The notes under the pieces are model-generated. The model searched no databases and was not told where the DNA came from. It saw nothing but the letters and a program-made list of their open reading frames with translations. The translations under genes were made by a program, and so were the position numbers. This document shows, piece after piece, positions 23,101 through 38,100 of a stretch of 64,000 nucleotides of DNA. Numbering within the stretch: the stretch's first letter is position 1; each line of letters begins with the position of its first letter. This stretch comes from Tretioscincus oriximinensis (Eukaryota; Chordata; Lepidosauria; Squamata; Gymnophthalmidae): the NCBI GenBank assembly GCA_022410635.1, contig JAJVDF010000377.1, forward strand, positions 193,111-257,110, given 5' to 3'.

Positions 23101-26100
23101 TGCACCTGGGCAAATGCACCTGTTCATGGCTCCCTGCAAATGGCATTTCAGGAGCACTACCTGTTGCTCTATCCCGGACCAACGAAATAACCCTGTTGTT
23201 TATTCTGTATAGAAGATTTTCATTACGTAGGCAACATGTTAGATCAAATTTGATTTCCAGTTTGTTAGATGATGAATGAATACTTACACTGCTACAGTTT
23301 ACAGTTATGACTGGAGAAGATGACTTCGTCATAAGATCTGATGGACTTAGTTCACCAAGGGGTGGAGAAGTATGTAACCTCATTAAAACAAAAAAATGTT
23401 ACAATTATGATCCTAAAACTAACAGACATGTAGGCACTAGCAAAAAGCAGGAGCAGGAGAAGGAAGAGTTGGGATCTTAATGTACCTGAAGGAACTCAAA
23501 GTGGCTTACATAACCTTATGTTCTTCTCTTCACAACAGATACCTTGTGAAATGAACAGGACTAAGGCACCTCCAAAAAACTAACCCAAGGTCACTCAGCT
23601 GACTTCATGGAATCAAAATGGGAGTCTACCAGAAAAGAGTCTAACACTCTGACCACAAACCCAGGGTGGCAAACAAATATGTCTCACCCTTGCAAACATG
23701 GCAGAAATGAAGACTGAAATGCAATTACATTTAAGAGACATTTTTGAAGTCTTCATTATTACTTTTTCCAGCCTTTGAAGCATTTCTTGAAGAATTATGT
23801 CACGAGCAACAGAGATCTACAGACTAAGGCCAGATTCAAACTTTAATGGAGGAACAGTCTTAAGCCGGTAATGGCTAATGGGTGACACTCCAGATGTTCC
23901 TGAACCACAACTTCCAACATTCCATTCCACTCTCAGCACTGTTAAGCTCTGGAAATGATAAAAGTTAATAAAGGCAGGAAATACAGGCCAAATGAAAAAA
24001 CTGCAATTATCAGCTCAGCAGCAGAATAGCTGTATATTTCTAAGAATAAACCCAAATGGGACGAAATCAAATATTGAGCTCTCTCTTTAAGTAAAATAAA
24101 CTAGAGCAGCAGGCATGAGTGGAGGACAGGCCTGTATAGGCCTAGATAAATATGAACCTGAGACAGTGTTAAGCTGAAGAGAAGAAGTAACTTTGAAGTC
24201 AAGTTTCCTATGTGTTATATGTAAAGTTATTTCTTTATTTGTTATAAAAGCCACACGTGTCTGTGTCAGAGGCCTAAAGGTCTCATGACAATTAATGGTG
24301 GCAGTGGATGTAGACAGTTTTTCCTGTCAGAAGCAGATATATAATACTAAAAAATATATTTAAAGCTATATTAACCAGATTGGTTTAACACTGTGGACAA
24401 GAATGCAGGAAACTGGAAGGTAAGCAAGGTGTGGGGGACACTTCATGGATGCTAGGGCTTGGCTACATGGAATGATCACTACAAGCCCACTCTGCTAAAC
24501 CACATGGAATGTTGAGAATTGTAGTTCAGGAACATCTGGAGTGTCACCCATTGGCCATCACTGGCCTAAGCAATTAGCAGGATCAAAGCTTCGCATTGCT
24601 AATTGGTTCACTGTTCCCCAATCATACTGAAATCATACAAATGTATATAAAGTGTGTATTTACAATACAAAACACAGCACTCAAAATAGATATTCTAAAC
24701 ATATCTTCAACACTAGCTCTCTGTGACCAGGAAAGTGTCTCTTAGGCAAGATAGGATCTTGTGAAGCTTTTGAAAAAAAATCAAGTTGCTTAATCAGAAA
24801 TTGCAGTTATTACCTTTGTAAATCTAAGACTTCATTAGCAATCTCAGTTCCTATACTTCCAGCTCCCAGAACAGTTCCGGTAGACATCCCTGGTACACCG
24901 AGAAATGGTGGCTTGGTTGTATCTATGTTTATGAAACCACAAACATTTGATTCGATTCATTTTTTATTATTACAGGAGGTTTTTTTTTAAAAAAATATGT
25001 GCTTACTGATGAAATAATTCTAATAAATCACTGGCAAAATCAGAATAGCATAACATAACATTTTCGTGAATCATTTACCTTACCGGGCCAGTCCAAGAGG
25101 ACAAGTCCAACTTAGAACTGATGCAGTGGAAGGAATGATTCCACAATCTCAGAATAAATTAACCTTCTATAATTAGATGTTACTTCTGGCTCACTGAGCA
25201 CTAGAAACTAAAGTTCTTGGCCTTAGTTTCTCAAGGGTTTCATTTAAGTACTATAATACGGTGCTTCACCAAAATGTACTCCTCTGTTAAACCAAAATAT
25301 AGAGGCACCCAACCTTCTCGTGCCTCCCAGGACCAGTGTAGCCATCCTGGAATGTCAGTAGTAATGCCCCCGTCCAGACAATCAGTTTAGCTGCATAGAC
25401 TGGTTAACACTCCTTTCCAGTGCAAGTGGATGGGCCCAGAAAAGGGATAGGTCATTTCTGTTTTGCTCTACTGTGCGCTATTTTGTTTCAACAAGTACTA
25501 TTGAAAGACCTTAGTTTTTAATCATTTTTATGCTTTCTATAAGAAGGTACTGAAAAGAATGCCATAAACAAAACCCACGTTAATAAGAATTTTTTAATAT
25601 TCAATCTGGCTTTTTGCAGGAAATATAAATGCCATCAACAAAACCCACGTTAATAATATGTGCAACAAGAAATCAAATCCCATGGAAAACAAAATTTCAA
25701 AGACCATATGTAACAAAAAATAAATAAAAAGAAGTGGTCTGATAATATCAGAAGAAAGGTTGAAAGCTTTCCCTGTTCAAGTCTTTTATTTTAATCTCTG
25801 CAAAATAACAAACAATAACTATTTATTTTTTAATACCAAATGCAAAGTTGAAGTCTGATACAATAACTGGCCAGAATAGACTGTAAAATTTCCAAATAAT
25901 TATTTAAATTCCTAAGCAATAATATTCCAAATGTATAAAAATACAATTTTCCTAAGTGTGCATACCTTCTGAAGAAAGGGAACTACAGGGTAGGAGACCT
26001 TCTTCACTCGATTCACTATGACCTCTAAAATTTAAGAGAGAAAAACTTTAACTTCATGTCAAGAGTTAGTAGCAAAAAAAAAAAGTCTTTTCCATATGCT

Positions 26101-29100
26101 AGAGTAGCTGGGTAAAAATAATTATGTATTCAGATAATGATGGTATTTACAATAAAACTTTCAGAATATTTCTAATAGCACCTTAAAGACCAAAAGAGAA
26201 AACATGGTCCGTATCTTAAGATTCCAGACAAAGCCTAGCTTATTGGACGAGACTACGTGGCACATGACTGAAGTAAGCCTAGTCTATGAAAGCTCATGGT
26301 ATCAACTCTGTAAGGCCTTTTCTTCCTTTAAGTCTCTGGGGCTGTAAGGCCCTTAGTCTATGGGGTGATATTACAACTCTGCTAGAAATTATAATTCAGA
26401 CCAACATGACGACTTCTGTAAACTCTACTTTCAGAGTATATTCAACATATAAATTTTTATCATAATTTTTAAAAATAAGAATCCACTGAAGGGCTCAATT
26501 ATTAGCAGCCCAAGGATTGTATACACGTGCTTACACCATGTGCAATTAGTGTTTTAGCTATTCTGTTTTAGGCATTTTTGAATTATTTTACAATGAGCCA
26601 ATTTTAAGACCTTTAGATATAGAGTGGGATGTAAATATAAATAAGTAAGTGGTACTGTGACAAGGTGTGTGGAGTTGCCTGTATAGACTACGGATTCTTG
26701 GTCATTGCAACCATTATCAAAATATTGTTTTGCTTTTTTCTTTAGAAAATTAACTTTATTGAGTTCATAAATTTACTTTTTACTATACATTTCCATTTTC
26801 TACCCCCCTTCCCCCATCCCTGCTGCAATAAGTGGTCATTTATGTGCAGCAGTAATGAATAGGTGCAGCAGTATTGAAATAGCATAGCAAATATAATGGA
26901 AATTATGTTGAATATTAAGAACGAAAGAGGAGCCCTCCTGAATAGGGTCGGAGCCCATCTAGTCCAGCATTCTGTCTCACACAGTGACCCACTAATTGCA
27001 CCTGCAGAGTCTGAAGCAGAAGAAAGCAAAATCTTCACCTGTTCTTGACCCCCTGCAAATGGTATTTCAGGAATACTGTTTGTAGCACCATCCCAGACAA
27101 AGTATCAAGAGATCCATTCTAGTAGTATTATACCCTTGGCTTCCATAAATGTGTATACTCCTGCCTTAATAATCCTACTTAGAACACCTCAATTATGGTT
27201 CTTTCAAATTATCAATATTCAAAATGAACACGAAATTCTAAAGCACATAATAGGTAAAAGACTGGAAGCAGCAATGACAACTCTTACAAAAAACTGGAAA
27301 GTTGCAAATGATATATATAGCAATGGATATTTGGTTTCAACACATAGCAGAACTACATAAATTTGATATAATTAGAAAAGAACAATTACTTGGGAATCAG
27401 ACTGAGAGAGGACGCAATTCAAGGAAGAAATCATAAGAGTAAAGTAATTAATTGAATAAACAGAGACATATTCACACAAAAATATTGTTAAGTAAAGATT
27501 GTCCTAATGAGGAAGGCCAATACCACGAAGCTTGATACAAAATGATAGAACTGCAAACAATATCATGTAATACTTTTTCATCATATACTTTGTGAGATAG
27601 TGATAGCATTCACAATATTCTTTTATTACTATGGTATCTTGTTGATATCTGGATTAAAAGAAATACAGGAATATTAAAATAACTTACAAAACAACGGTGT
27701 TGATTGATACAATATACTCCAGTTCTTTGGTCCATGGATTTATGAAACTAAACCACTGGCTTTTTAAGGTGACAAAAGAGCCGCTTTTTGCTCTGAATTT
27801 GTAAGAATTTGTGAATATTTTTTCTTTGCTCTGCAGCACTAAAGAAAAAATATGTCAGAATAAGAGGTTATAAGCAAAACAAATGTTTCCAAATGGCGTT
27901 AATTGAATTAGCATTTGTTTACTTCATGACATTACAATGAACCATTTCTTGACCTTTTAGCCTTTATCGTCACAGGTCTAATGAAATTTGATTTGACAAA
28001 GGGAATAGGACATTGTGGTCGCTCACCTTCTGGGTTGATTTTCTGGAAATTAATTATTTGGCAACAATCTGTGGTATATCCAATGGGAGAAACAATAGAG
28101 AGAGGAGGAAGGGAAAGGAAGAAGAGGAGGAGGAGGAAGAGAGAGGGCTGGTTTTTATATTCCGCTTTTCTTAAAAGAGACTCAAAGTTGCTTCCATAAT
28201 CTAGTTTTTCTGTTCACAATAGGCAGTTGTGAAGTAGGTGGTGATGAGAGAGCTCCAATGAACTATGACTAGTCCAAGGTCACTCTGCTGGCTTCATAGA
28301 GGAGTGTGGAATCGAATCAGATGTCAACCAAATAAGAATCCAGCACTCAAACTACAATAACAGACTGGTTCTCTTTACATGTTAAATCAGAATATTATTT
28401 CCTTTCCAGACTCTCTGTCACTTAAATACGTTTTGACAGAGGAGGGAAATCTGGCTTATTCCAGGCAGAAATATACTGATAGTTCCACCATCTTTAGTAG
28501 GTTAGGGGGTATGGATGCATGGGAAATGTCATCTTAATAGTAGCCTCTACGCTACAGAATAGAATTCCTGGGGTGCACCAATCACTCATAAGAACATAAG
28601 AGGAACCCTGCTGAATGGGGCCTGAACCCATCTAGTCCAGCATTCTGTTTCACACAGTGACCCACCAATTGCACCTGAGAAGTCTGTAACAGAAGTGGCA
28701 AAATCTTCAACTGTCCTCAACGTCCTGCAAATGGCATTTCAGGAATACTGCCTGTTGCTCCATCTCAGAGGCAGTATTAAGAATCCATCCTAGTAGCTGT
28801 TTATACCCTTGTAGGGTTGCCATACGTCCCGGGAAAGCGGGACAATCCCGGTTCGGGGGACTAAAATATAGTCCCCTCTGAGTTTTAAAACAAAATCCCG
28901 TTTTTTTACATTCCCCGATGCTGCATCAGGGAATGTAAAAATGCTTGATTTTAAAGGCAAAGCAGCTGTCAGAGCTGATGGCTGCAGCCTGAGCAACGCT
29001 TTCCGGGGTCCTGGAAGCGGGGTTTCACGCCTGCTGTCAAGGCAAAGCGCGCCAACTTGCCTCCAGCAAAGGAAAAACGCCTGGGTTTGTGACAGGAGGA

Positions 29101-32100
29101 CAGCTCTGTTCTCCTGTCACAAACCCAGGCATTTTTCCTCCACTGGAGGTGAGTTGGCGCGCTAGCAGGCGCACAAAACCCTGCCTCCAGCATTGGAGCA
29201 GCTACGCACACGTGCGCACGGACGCTTGTGGTGAGACAGGCAGAAGAGAGGTTCTGCCTGTCTCACTACAAGTGTCCGTATGTGCACGCACGCCTGTATG
29301 TGTGTTTGCACGCGCGTGCACACACACCAACCCCACCCCGATTTTGGGCTGCCAAAATATGGCAGCCCTATACCCTTGACTACCCTGAATTTGTCTAATC
29401 CTGTCATAAAACACAAGGAACTCCTACAAGTAATAACTGGAATAGAAGATTATGTCCACTTAACAAAGACAGAGGTAAATATGAGTAGATTTGGGACAAT
29501 TGTCAGTTATATTCCAAGTGGGATTCTCACATGTATTTATAACTCTTTTCATAGAGCAGCTGGAGCCTGGGTGCCTCATTACATGTGATCTCACAGCTGT
29601 CCTAATTACTCTCTTTCCTTTCTGCAAGCTGCAAAATCTTGAATATTAAACTGTTTCTCTCCTTCGGCAATGGTCTTTGAAGAAGGACCTGTCTGTGGCT
29701 TAGGAACCTCTGGTAGACTGTTTGGATACAGAGACTTCATCCTAGAAAGATCCTCCTCATCTGAGTCCTCACTGGATGATGATGAAGTTGGGATCTTTTT
29801 TATGAAGAGTTTCTATTATACTCCTGAATCACAACCATTCCTAACAAATACTTGAGACAGTTTGTTTCAAATTTACAATGTCCATTCACACAAAATAAAG
29901 TAATTATTGAGGAATAACTAATGTGGTATACCTGCTTTATGTCTCTCAGCTAAATGACTGTGATCATCTTGATGGAAATACTCATAACAAGAAGTTCCTA
30001 GAAGCTCTTGTGGCAAATATCCTAAAATTGCTGTAGCACTATAAGAAAATATAAATATCAATGATGAGTCCTTTGGCATTTGTATTCAAGTAGTATACAA
30101 ATAATACCAAAAACAACAGAAATTGGCGATCTACTCATATATACAGATTGAAAGTGAAAAAGAACAAATTCCAGGAAAAAAGCGAATTTTGAATTTCTGC
30201 ATTATATTTTAGGATCTTCCTTGAACACCCCCATGCCAGTGTAGGTTATGGCAGACCCCATATGTGGTCTTCTATAGTTTACACTAGAGGTTGCCATTCT
30301 AAAACAGATACCCAAATAAAGGCCTGTTTTTAATTGTTTAAGTCTTACAATGATCCATTTATTATTATTTTTTCCAAAGTTTATCAAATGCAGTAAGCAT
30401 AAAATTACAGGCCAATATTATGTTGAATATGCTTTAGAATCAGTTTCGTAAATATTTTTTTCTCTGTATTTCTAAAATACCTTACAGAGATATAATAATA
30501 AAAAAGCTAAACATTGCAAATCTTAAGAAATTTTAGACTGAAAACTGTGTCAAGGAAAAAGCTTTGTTATTGTTTCTCCTTTTTCGAAGATGTAAGGGTT
30601 AAAAACATGTAGAAACATTACCCCAACAATAATATGTCATTATAATCAAAATATTTCAAACAATTGTTGGCATGGATGTCAGGAAAGGGGTGACTNCAAT
30701 CATTTAATTTGGGAATGCGACGAAGTAAAAAGATTCTGGAACCTGAATAGAAACTGAAATTAATAAAGTGCTAAACACATCTATATCATTAACAAACAAA
30801 ACGGAAATAATATTAGCAGGTTTGAATGATATAAGCCCAATAGAAAAAAGAAACGTAATTGAAGACCTAGTAGCTTGTGCTCAATTGGTAGTATTGAATG
30901 GGTGGAAGGATAAGACAAAATGGACAAAATGGAAATGGCATGAATACATGAATACATGATTGAAAAGATTGAGGTCGAAATTAGAGCAGCAAGGATTTAC
31001 GCTAACAACAACTTAACTAAAATAAGGGAAGTTAAACAAAAATGGGAAGCAGTAAAGAACTATCTAATGAATGAGATAACCCTAACGGATAAACGATTAA
31101 AAACTACAAATATCATACACTATGTAAAATTTTATATCTTCCTTACAAGGTTCTGACGTTAAGTGTGATTTAAACTCTATAAGATATAAATGAAATAATC
31201 GCTATAAGGAGTGAGGAGGGGGGGTGAGGAAGGGGAGGAGGGAGGGAACAGAAAGAGGAAATTTATAATGTATGTTAAAAAAGTTTTCATTATTGTATTG
31301 TATGAATGGAAAAGAATATAATAAAAACATTAAAAAAAAGAAACATGCAGAAAAAAACTTTTTTAGTAATGGCCCAAAAGCTGGAAATAGCCTTGCTCTG
31401 GAAACTCACCAGGTGCCAACATTATTTAATCTTCAGAGCCTGTGAAAACATATATCTTTCCCCAGCCCTTTAGCTCTTAGATCCCTCTGTGTTTTCACCT
31501 GACAATAATAGTGGGCAGGTTGGGAAGAGGTTATATTTTAAATGTTTTAATAATGTTTTCACAAAACCTGTTGGTGAAGAGTGGGATTTAAAAGTCTAAA
31601 TAAATAAAAATGAAACGTAGGAAAACACTTACCGCTGGTCTACAAAAACAAATTTTCCATCCATGGCAAAGCGCGTTACAAATTCAGCTGGTTTGACTTT
31701 TATTTCACTGCTTTTTTGTGGAATTTTATATGGATGCAATCGTCCAATTGCAACAAGGCAATTGAAGTTGGTGTCTTTTTCTGCATCATTTTCCTCTTCA
31801 ATTCCCACCTCGTTAGGAGGCCAACTCTTCAGGTAACCAGTGAAGTGAACAGTACAGTACTTCTTATGGTCTGATTTAGGGAAAACACAAAATAATTTTT
31901 TTTCCATCTTNCCCCTCCCCTGCAAAAAAAGGTTTATTAATGAAATCCATTCGCACTTCTCTCAATCATACTTAATGTGTTGAAAAGTTAATCAAATGGC
32001 AAGATAAAAAACGACAAAGGTTGTACAATGCACTGGTTTAATTTATTACAAGCCTGTTGACTGTTTTTTTCATGGGAATGCATTTGTTGTTTAATCTCTA

Positions 32101-35100
32101 TGTATAATATACAAGCACTATTGTGTTTTGCTACTTGTATGCTTAACATTGCATCAAATTTTAAATAAATATTAAGAAAAAAAACAACGTTTCAAATGAA
32201 AAAACAAAAGAGAAAAAATCCTGAAACTCATCCTTGCTGGTACTAACTGATGTTGCAAATGGACACTTCCAAGGCAAGGATCTACATCCTGAACTGGAAT
32301 GAATAGCAAGGACTTTACTCTTAACATTTTTAACCAGGGGGTCCCCTACCACTTTAAAGAGTAACAGGAAAAAGATGGGCAACATGAGTTTTCCTTGACA
32401 AGTCTATTTCTTCAGTTGAACAAGTCTCTTCAGTCTATTTCAGTCTACTGGTTTGGACCTCTTATGGATCAGTGAGCTGGTGATTACTTCCAGACTGAAG
32501 GGAAAGGCAGGATCAATTATGGGAAATTTTCCACCCCAGGAAACTTGGATGGGGAGATGGTGGAGAAATATCTGCCCGAACTTCTGGCCCCGTCTCTTTT
32601 TTTGTCACATGACTTCTGACGGCAGCCATTTTTGCTCACACAATTGCTTCTGTGTGACCGAAAGGAGCTGGAAGTCACATGATCCAAAATGGTTGCCAGC
32701 TGGAAGCCACATGACAGAAAATGGGTTGGGACAGGAAGTCACATGACCCAAAACAGACAAGGGCAGAAAAAAGTATGTGGGGCATAGGGGGAGGGAGAAA
32801 TTTGAATCCTAGAGTTTCTCCCTGGTATAGGCCCCAAAATCGCATGGGAATGTTTTATAAGTATGGGTTTCTTATGTGATTTTCCACCACTGGGCAGGAT
32901 GCCTTTAAAGGCCATTTACAGGGAGTTGAGAGTGTGTGTGAAGATTTTGCCTTCTTCTGCTTGTAATCAGAAGAATCAATTAGTGGAGCACTATATGAGA
33001 CAAAATACTGGACTAGATGGCCATGGCTTGATTTAGTTGGTCTCCTCTTATGTTATGATGCTTATCCACATCATCAGCCTTTTCTAACCACTGTTAATAT
33101 AGATTTATTATGAGTAAGGCTGAGTGATAATACAGCTAGTGCCAGCACAGCGAATCACTGCAGATTGGCCTCAGAAGCTCCAAAGGCCAGAACATTCAGA
33201 GGCCCTATGTACAAGCTTTGAATCATAGTTGTAAAAGACTTTTATACAATCATAGAGTTTGAAAAGACTAAGTACGGGAGGATTAGCATGAAACATCATT
33301 TCAAGAAACATCAAATATGGACATTTTTCTGGGCTAGAAGCAGTCCATCCCAGTGTATCCTGGGTTGAGGCCACATTCTCTACTTTGTGGAGACAAAGGA
33401 AATTGCAAATAAGGATAACATTTATTTTCTTTACCATTTAGTACTTCCCTCATTCATTTAAACAATACCTTTCTTTTTTGAGTTTGGCAGGGATTCCTTT
33501 TCTTCTTTTACTTTATTCTTTGTATACTTTATTCGACAAAAAAAAGAACGCCGAGCACCAGAATACAGGCGAGATGATCCTGCTTGAAAATCCATATGAA
33601 CTTGCAAACCAGCTGGAAAAAAAATCAGAAGAAAATGAAACGCTTCTCTTCTGTGGTAACACGGGATTACTTTGCAATATTATTAGACCATTTTATCATG
33701 CTTCTAGATAGCCTGAGATATTATTATCAGAGGCCTTGAGAAAGCTTGGCTAAAATAGAATGTGAAAACAAATAAAATGGTTGAGAGAAACCAATTTTAT
33801 ACTGTGTAGATCACAGTAAATAATAATGGGATAAAAAATTATTGGCATCTAAATTTCATTTCCATACAGTTTTCATGTTAATTTGGTATGAACATTAAGA
33901 GTAAGATTCTGACAAAACTCATAAAAACAGTTGCAAATGGCATCATGACTGTGATAGAATCAAGTTGTGGTTAACAGGAGTGGCACTTAACATTTTCAGT
34001 GCTGAGTAATTCGTGGTATAGAAGCATTCCATGCTTGACTGTATCAGGTGTTTTCTACTGACAGTATCTATTAAACACAAGAAAAATAAGCTAGTAGGCC
34101 TGGAGAAAGTAACAAAATATACTTTGGCATATATCATTATTCTTTCACATTGTCTAAAAAATAACAGTATCTTGAGATAACTGTCACTAGCAAGTAATTT
34201 ATGGTATTTATTGTATATACTGTTCATAAAAGTTTATGATTGCATACATATTAATCCACATAAGAACAGTTTATCATAAAAACTGAGTGTATTAGGAAGC
34301 TACCTCACAGTGGACCAGGACCTCAGCCCTATGTTATCTATCCAAACAGAAACATATCTCCAAAGTTTTAAGTATCATTTTCAACCTTCAACTACACAAG
34401 GAAAAGACTGAACTCAGGACCATTTTTAAAAGAAGAATTATTCATGTATACCACAAACAAAGAAAGAATAATAATTTAACATATAGTAACAGAAATAAAA
34501 TGCAAACATATACACCTGGTTACTCCTCCCTCCTTCCATCCTTTGGACTGATAGGGAAAGGCAAACTATTTCAGTATACAGTGTCCTAAACTAATGTTTA
34601 CTTTATATAAGCCCTATATTCTGATATTTTTATTCTTAACTTACGTTCATTTCACTTTTATTCACCTCAGCCACTTGTCTACCATTGTAGTGGCTGCAAA
34701 CTGAACTACAACTAAAAACCTGCAAAAATAGTCCCATCAAAGAGTTCAAACATTATCAGATAATAAGAGAATAGACAAGAAAGGAAACTGATAAACTGGA
34801 GCAAGTTCAAAGGAGAATTACAAAGATGGTCAGTGATCTGGAAACGACATCCTATGAGGAACAGAGCACTGAACAGGGGTTTGGAACTGATGGCCTTGGA
34901 GGTCCCTTCCAACTCTATGATTCTATGAGAAACAGTTGAAAGACCTAGGGATGTTTACCCTGCACAAAAGAAGACTAAGAGGTGACATGATAGCTGCCTA
35001 CAAACATTTGGAGGCCTGTCACAAAGCAAAGGAATCAGCCCTATCCTCATTGGCACATGGAAGAATTAGAAGCATCGGGATAAAACTGCAAGGGAGTAGA

Positions 35101-38100
35101 TACAGATTAGATATCAGAAAAAGCTTTTTAACAATAAGGGTTGACCAACCAGTGGAATAAGTTACCACAAGAAGTAGTGGGTTCTTCTTGGATGGAAATC
35201 TTCAGAGGCTGGGATGATTTAGTGATTTCTGCACTGAGCAGGGGTTAGACTCAATGACCCTAGAGGTCCCTTCCAACTCTTTTTTGACCTCTCCATCTGT
35301 TTTGGGGGATGTAAGTTAATAGTTTGGCCCAGTTGCTATCCAGTTATTTCTACACTGTATATTGAAAGTACTTGCTTTATCTAAGATGGAATCCATGCCT
35401 GAGCCGCCATTAACAATTGATCAACTCAATATTTCTTTAGTTAACATTCATTGTGCATCCAATCACATTATTAATAATGTCACTTATTGTTTCCCAAAAC
35501 ATTGCAAAAGGCAAAGACCATTATCTTCTAAGTTATAAACCTTCCCAACATGTTTCAATAGACTTACTTTTGGCATCTATTAATTTTTCTCTTGGTGAAG
35601 CATCTGAAGACGACAGTTGCTCTTTCACTTTTGCAACATCCTTTGGGTGAAGATAGTCAAAAAGACTCTGTCCAATCAAACTAGCCTAACAAAACACAAT
35701 AATTTTAATTAAGCTGCAGAAAATACTTTTCATTCACAAACCCAAAATTACATTGTGTTTGAAAACTAATTTATGAAGTATTTAAAATATTCCTTTTTAA
35801 TCACACAGTTTCAGTACGTTCATCTTCCACAGCAGGTCTGCTTATACTTATAATCAGCATCCCCCATTCAGAGCAATAATCATCATTTTTATCAGGATTC
35901 ACTGCCACATATAGTATTATTTTATATTATATTAACTTAATGTGTAAATTCTACTGCCACCACACAGTTGTTATAAAATCACGGGCACTTGATTAAGAAA
36001 ACGCTGGCCTGCATTTTCCCCACAATTAGCTAAATCTTGTAATACAATACAACTTACAGTGTCATAATTAAGTATTTTGGAAATAGATTCTGAAACAAAT
36101 AGGATTTTTCCTCTGTCACATCCAACTACAAAGAGAAAGCCATCTGCAGCCTGTAAAATAAAAAAAATCAAAACACTTGTATACAAGAAGGAAGAGAGTT
36201 TATTTTTATATGCTGCTTTTCTCAACCTGAATGGACTCAAAGTAGCTTACATAATCTTCTGTATTTCTCTTTACAACAAACATCTTGTAATGTAGGTTGG
36301 ACTGAGAGAGCACTGAAAAATTGTGGGTAGCCAAAGATCACTCAAACTGGAGGAGAAGTACAAAATTGAACACTCTAACACAAGACACTTAGGCCTACAG
36401 ACTTCTGAATTTTTTTTTATTCCAACCAGAGTATCTATGATAGAAGAGCAAACTAAATATGGATTTGCCTCTCAAACCTATCATCCGACACTTCATTCAG
36501 AAGCAGGATGGATGCTTTTACTTTTTAGTGTCAGGAAAAAATTATCACTGCTAATCATGTCATATTCCCTCTTAAAAACCATCTTAAAAACCCTACCTAA
36601 CAAGGACTGCTTCCAAGCATTTCACAATAACTCCTGCACCCTAAAAACATTCCTGCAGGAAGTATGAAGTCCTTCTCAATTCTACACGTATGGCACACCT
36701 CCCGTGCCCATGAAGGGCAAAAAAGTCATGTGGCATGTGCTTGCCCAAATGCAGCAAAGAGCAGCAGCCAAGCATGTAAAACTCAAAAAGATTAGGAAAA
36801 AAGCTTTTATTCATCCTGTTTTCAAGTTAGGTTTTATTTGCCTATTTGGGACTGAATGGCAGGAAACATCCTGACCAGCAGATCAGAAAAGTTCCAAGAC
36901 AGACATCAGTGAAGTAAATGAATACTGCTTCTCCATCATCATTAAAAGACCTTGAAATGTGACTGGTCTGTCAGTTTGTCACTGAAAATTGTTTTAGAAA
37001 TGCCAATTTTGTTTTTAATCCAAAAAATCTAAATGAAACGTTTCTGAATTTACCATATCATTGTCCAAATGTTAGTTCTCCTACACTATCTGCTTCTGAC
37101 TATCACCATAAATTACTTTTAACTATTTTTAGCAGTGTAAATGTTTCAGTCAAAACTACATTCATTTAGTTTACTGCCTAAATAAAGAAAATGAATTGCT
37201 ATGAGTTTATATACTTATTGTGACTGTGGATAGGGCTTGTTTTCTATCATTTCTATCCTTCAGAACTTATTTTACTTTCTCTGTTTATTCTGCTTTATAA
37301 TATGAGCTATGAGATTATCCCAGAAGTAGATATCAGAACATACTTCATTTTATTATTGCATTTATTTACCTTCAGGATTAATTGCTGAAGCTCATCATCT
37401 TGTAAAAACAATGGCTTGTAGCGAACTTCTGAGTAAGAACTAGCAGAACCTGTAAAATGAGAAGTAATTTATATAGAGCTAGTAGACTTTGAAACACAAT
37501 TCTTAATAACTGAAAAGCATAAATACACTTGGGACATTTGGGCCTTTTCTGGGAAATACTCAACTATAATACAGAGATTTTTTTTCCTAGCCCATCAGCT
37601 GCATTGTACTTCAGGTACAGCAAAATATCATGTGCTATATTATGACAAGGAAGTGAAATGGCAACGTTCAGTCCTTTTCTATAATCTTTTTAGAAGTATT
37701 AAACATACGTATATATTGCACGCTTCACATTATTTCTTAGTCAAATCAGACAATTTCTACATTCCCTTCTTGTTCAAAGATTTTTTAAAAGGAAATATAA
37801 GCACATTGTACAGAGTATTCCACATTTGGAATAAACTGTATAATTCTGATCTTCACATTTTAAAAAGGATAATGGAAAACTGGAAAAGTACAAAAAAAGG
37901 AAACAAGAATAACAGAGTGAAAAAACCCCCAGAAAATCAGGCTCTTCAATCTTGAAAGATGACATTTAAGACAACCTGGTTAAAATGTATAAAAAAATAA
38001 GCATAGAGTACAAAAGGTGGAAAAATATCCACCCTTATTACATGATACTAGAAAACCAAAAAACCACTATAAAAACGATGGGCAGGGAAGTAAGGATGTA

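Noticed and set aside
27136..27360. 74-codon frame as a LINE or gene remnant
   Set aside because: AT-rich, no motif, no neighbouring support.
33469..33579. Shorter BMAL2 exon 8 using an inner AG
   Set aside because: It breaks phase with exon 7 and loses the conserved TGLQV start; the acceptor at 33613 fits both.
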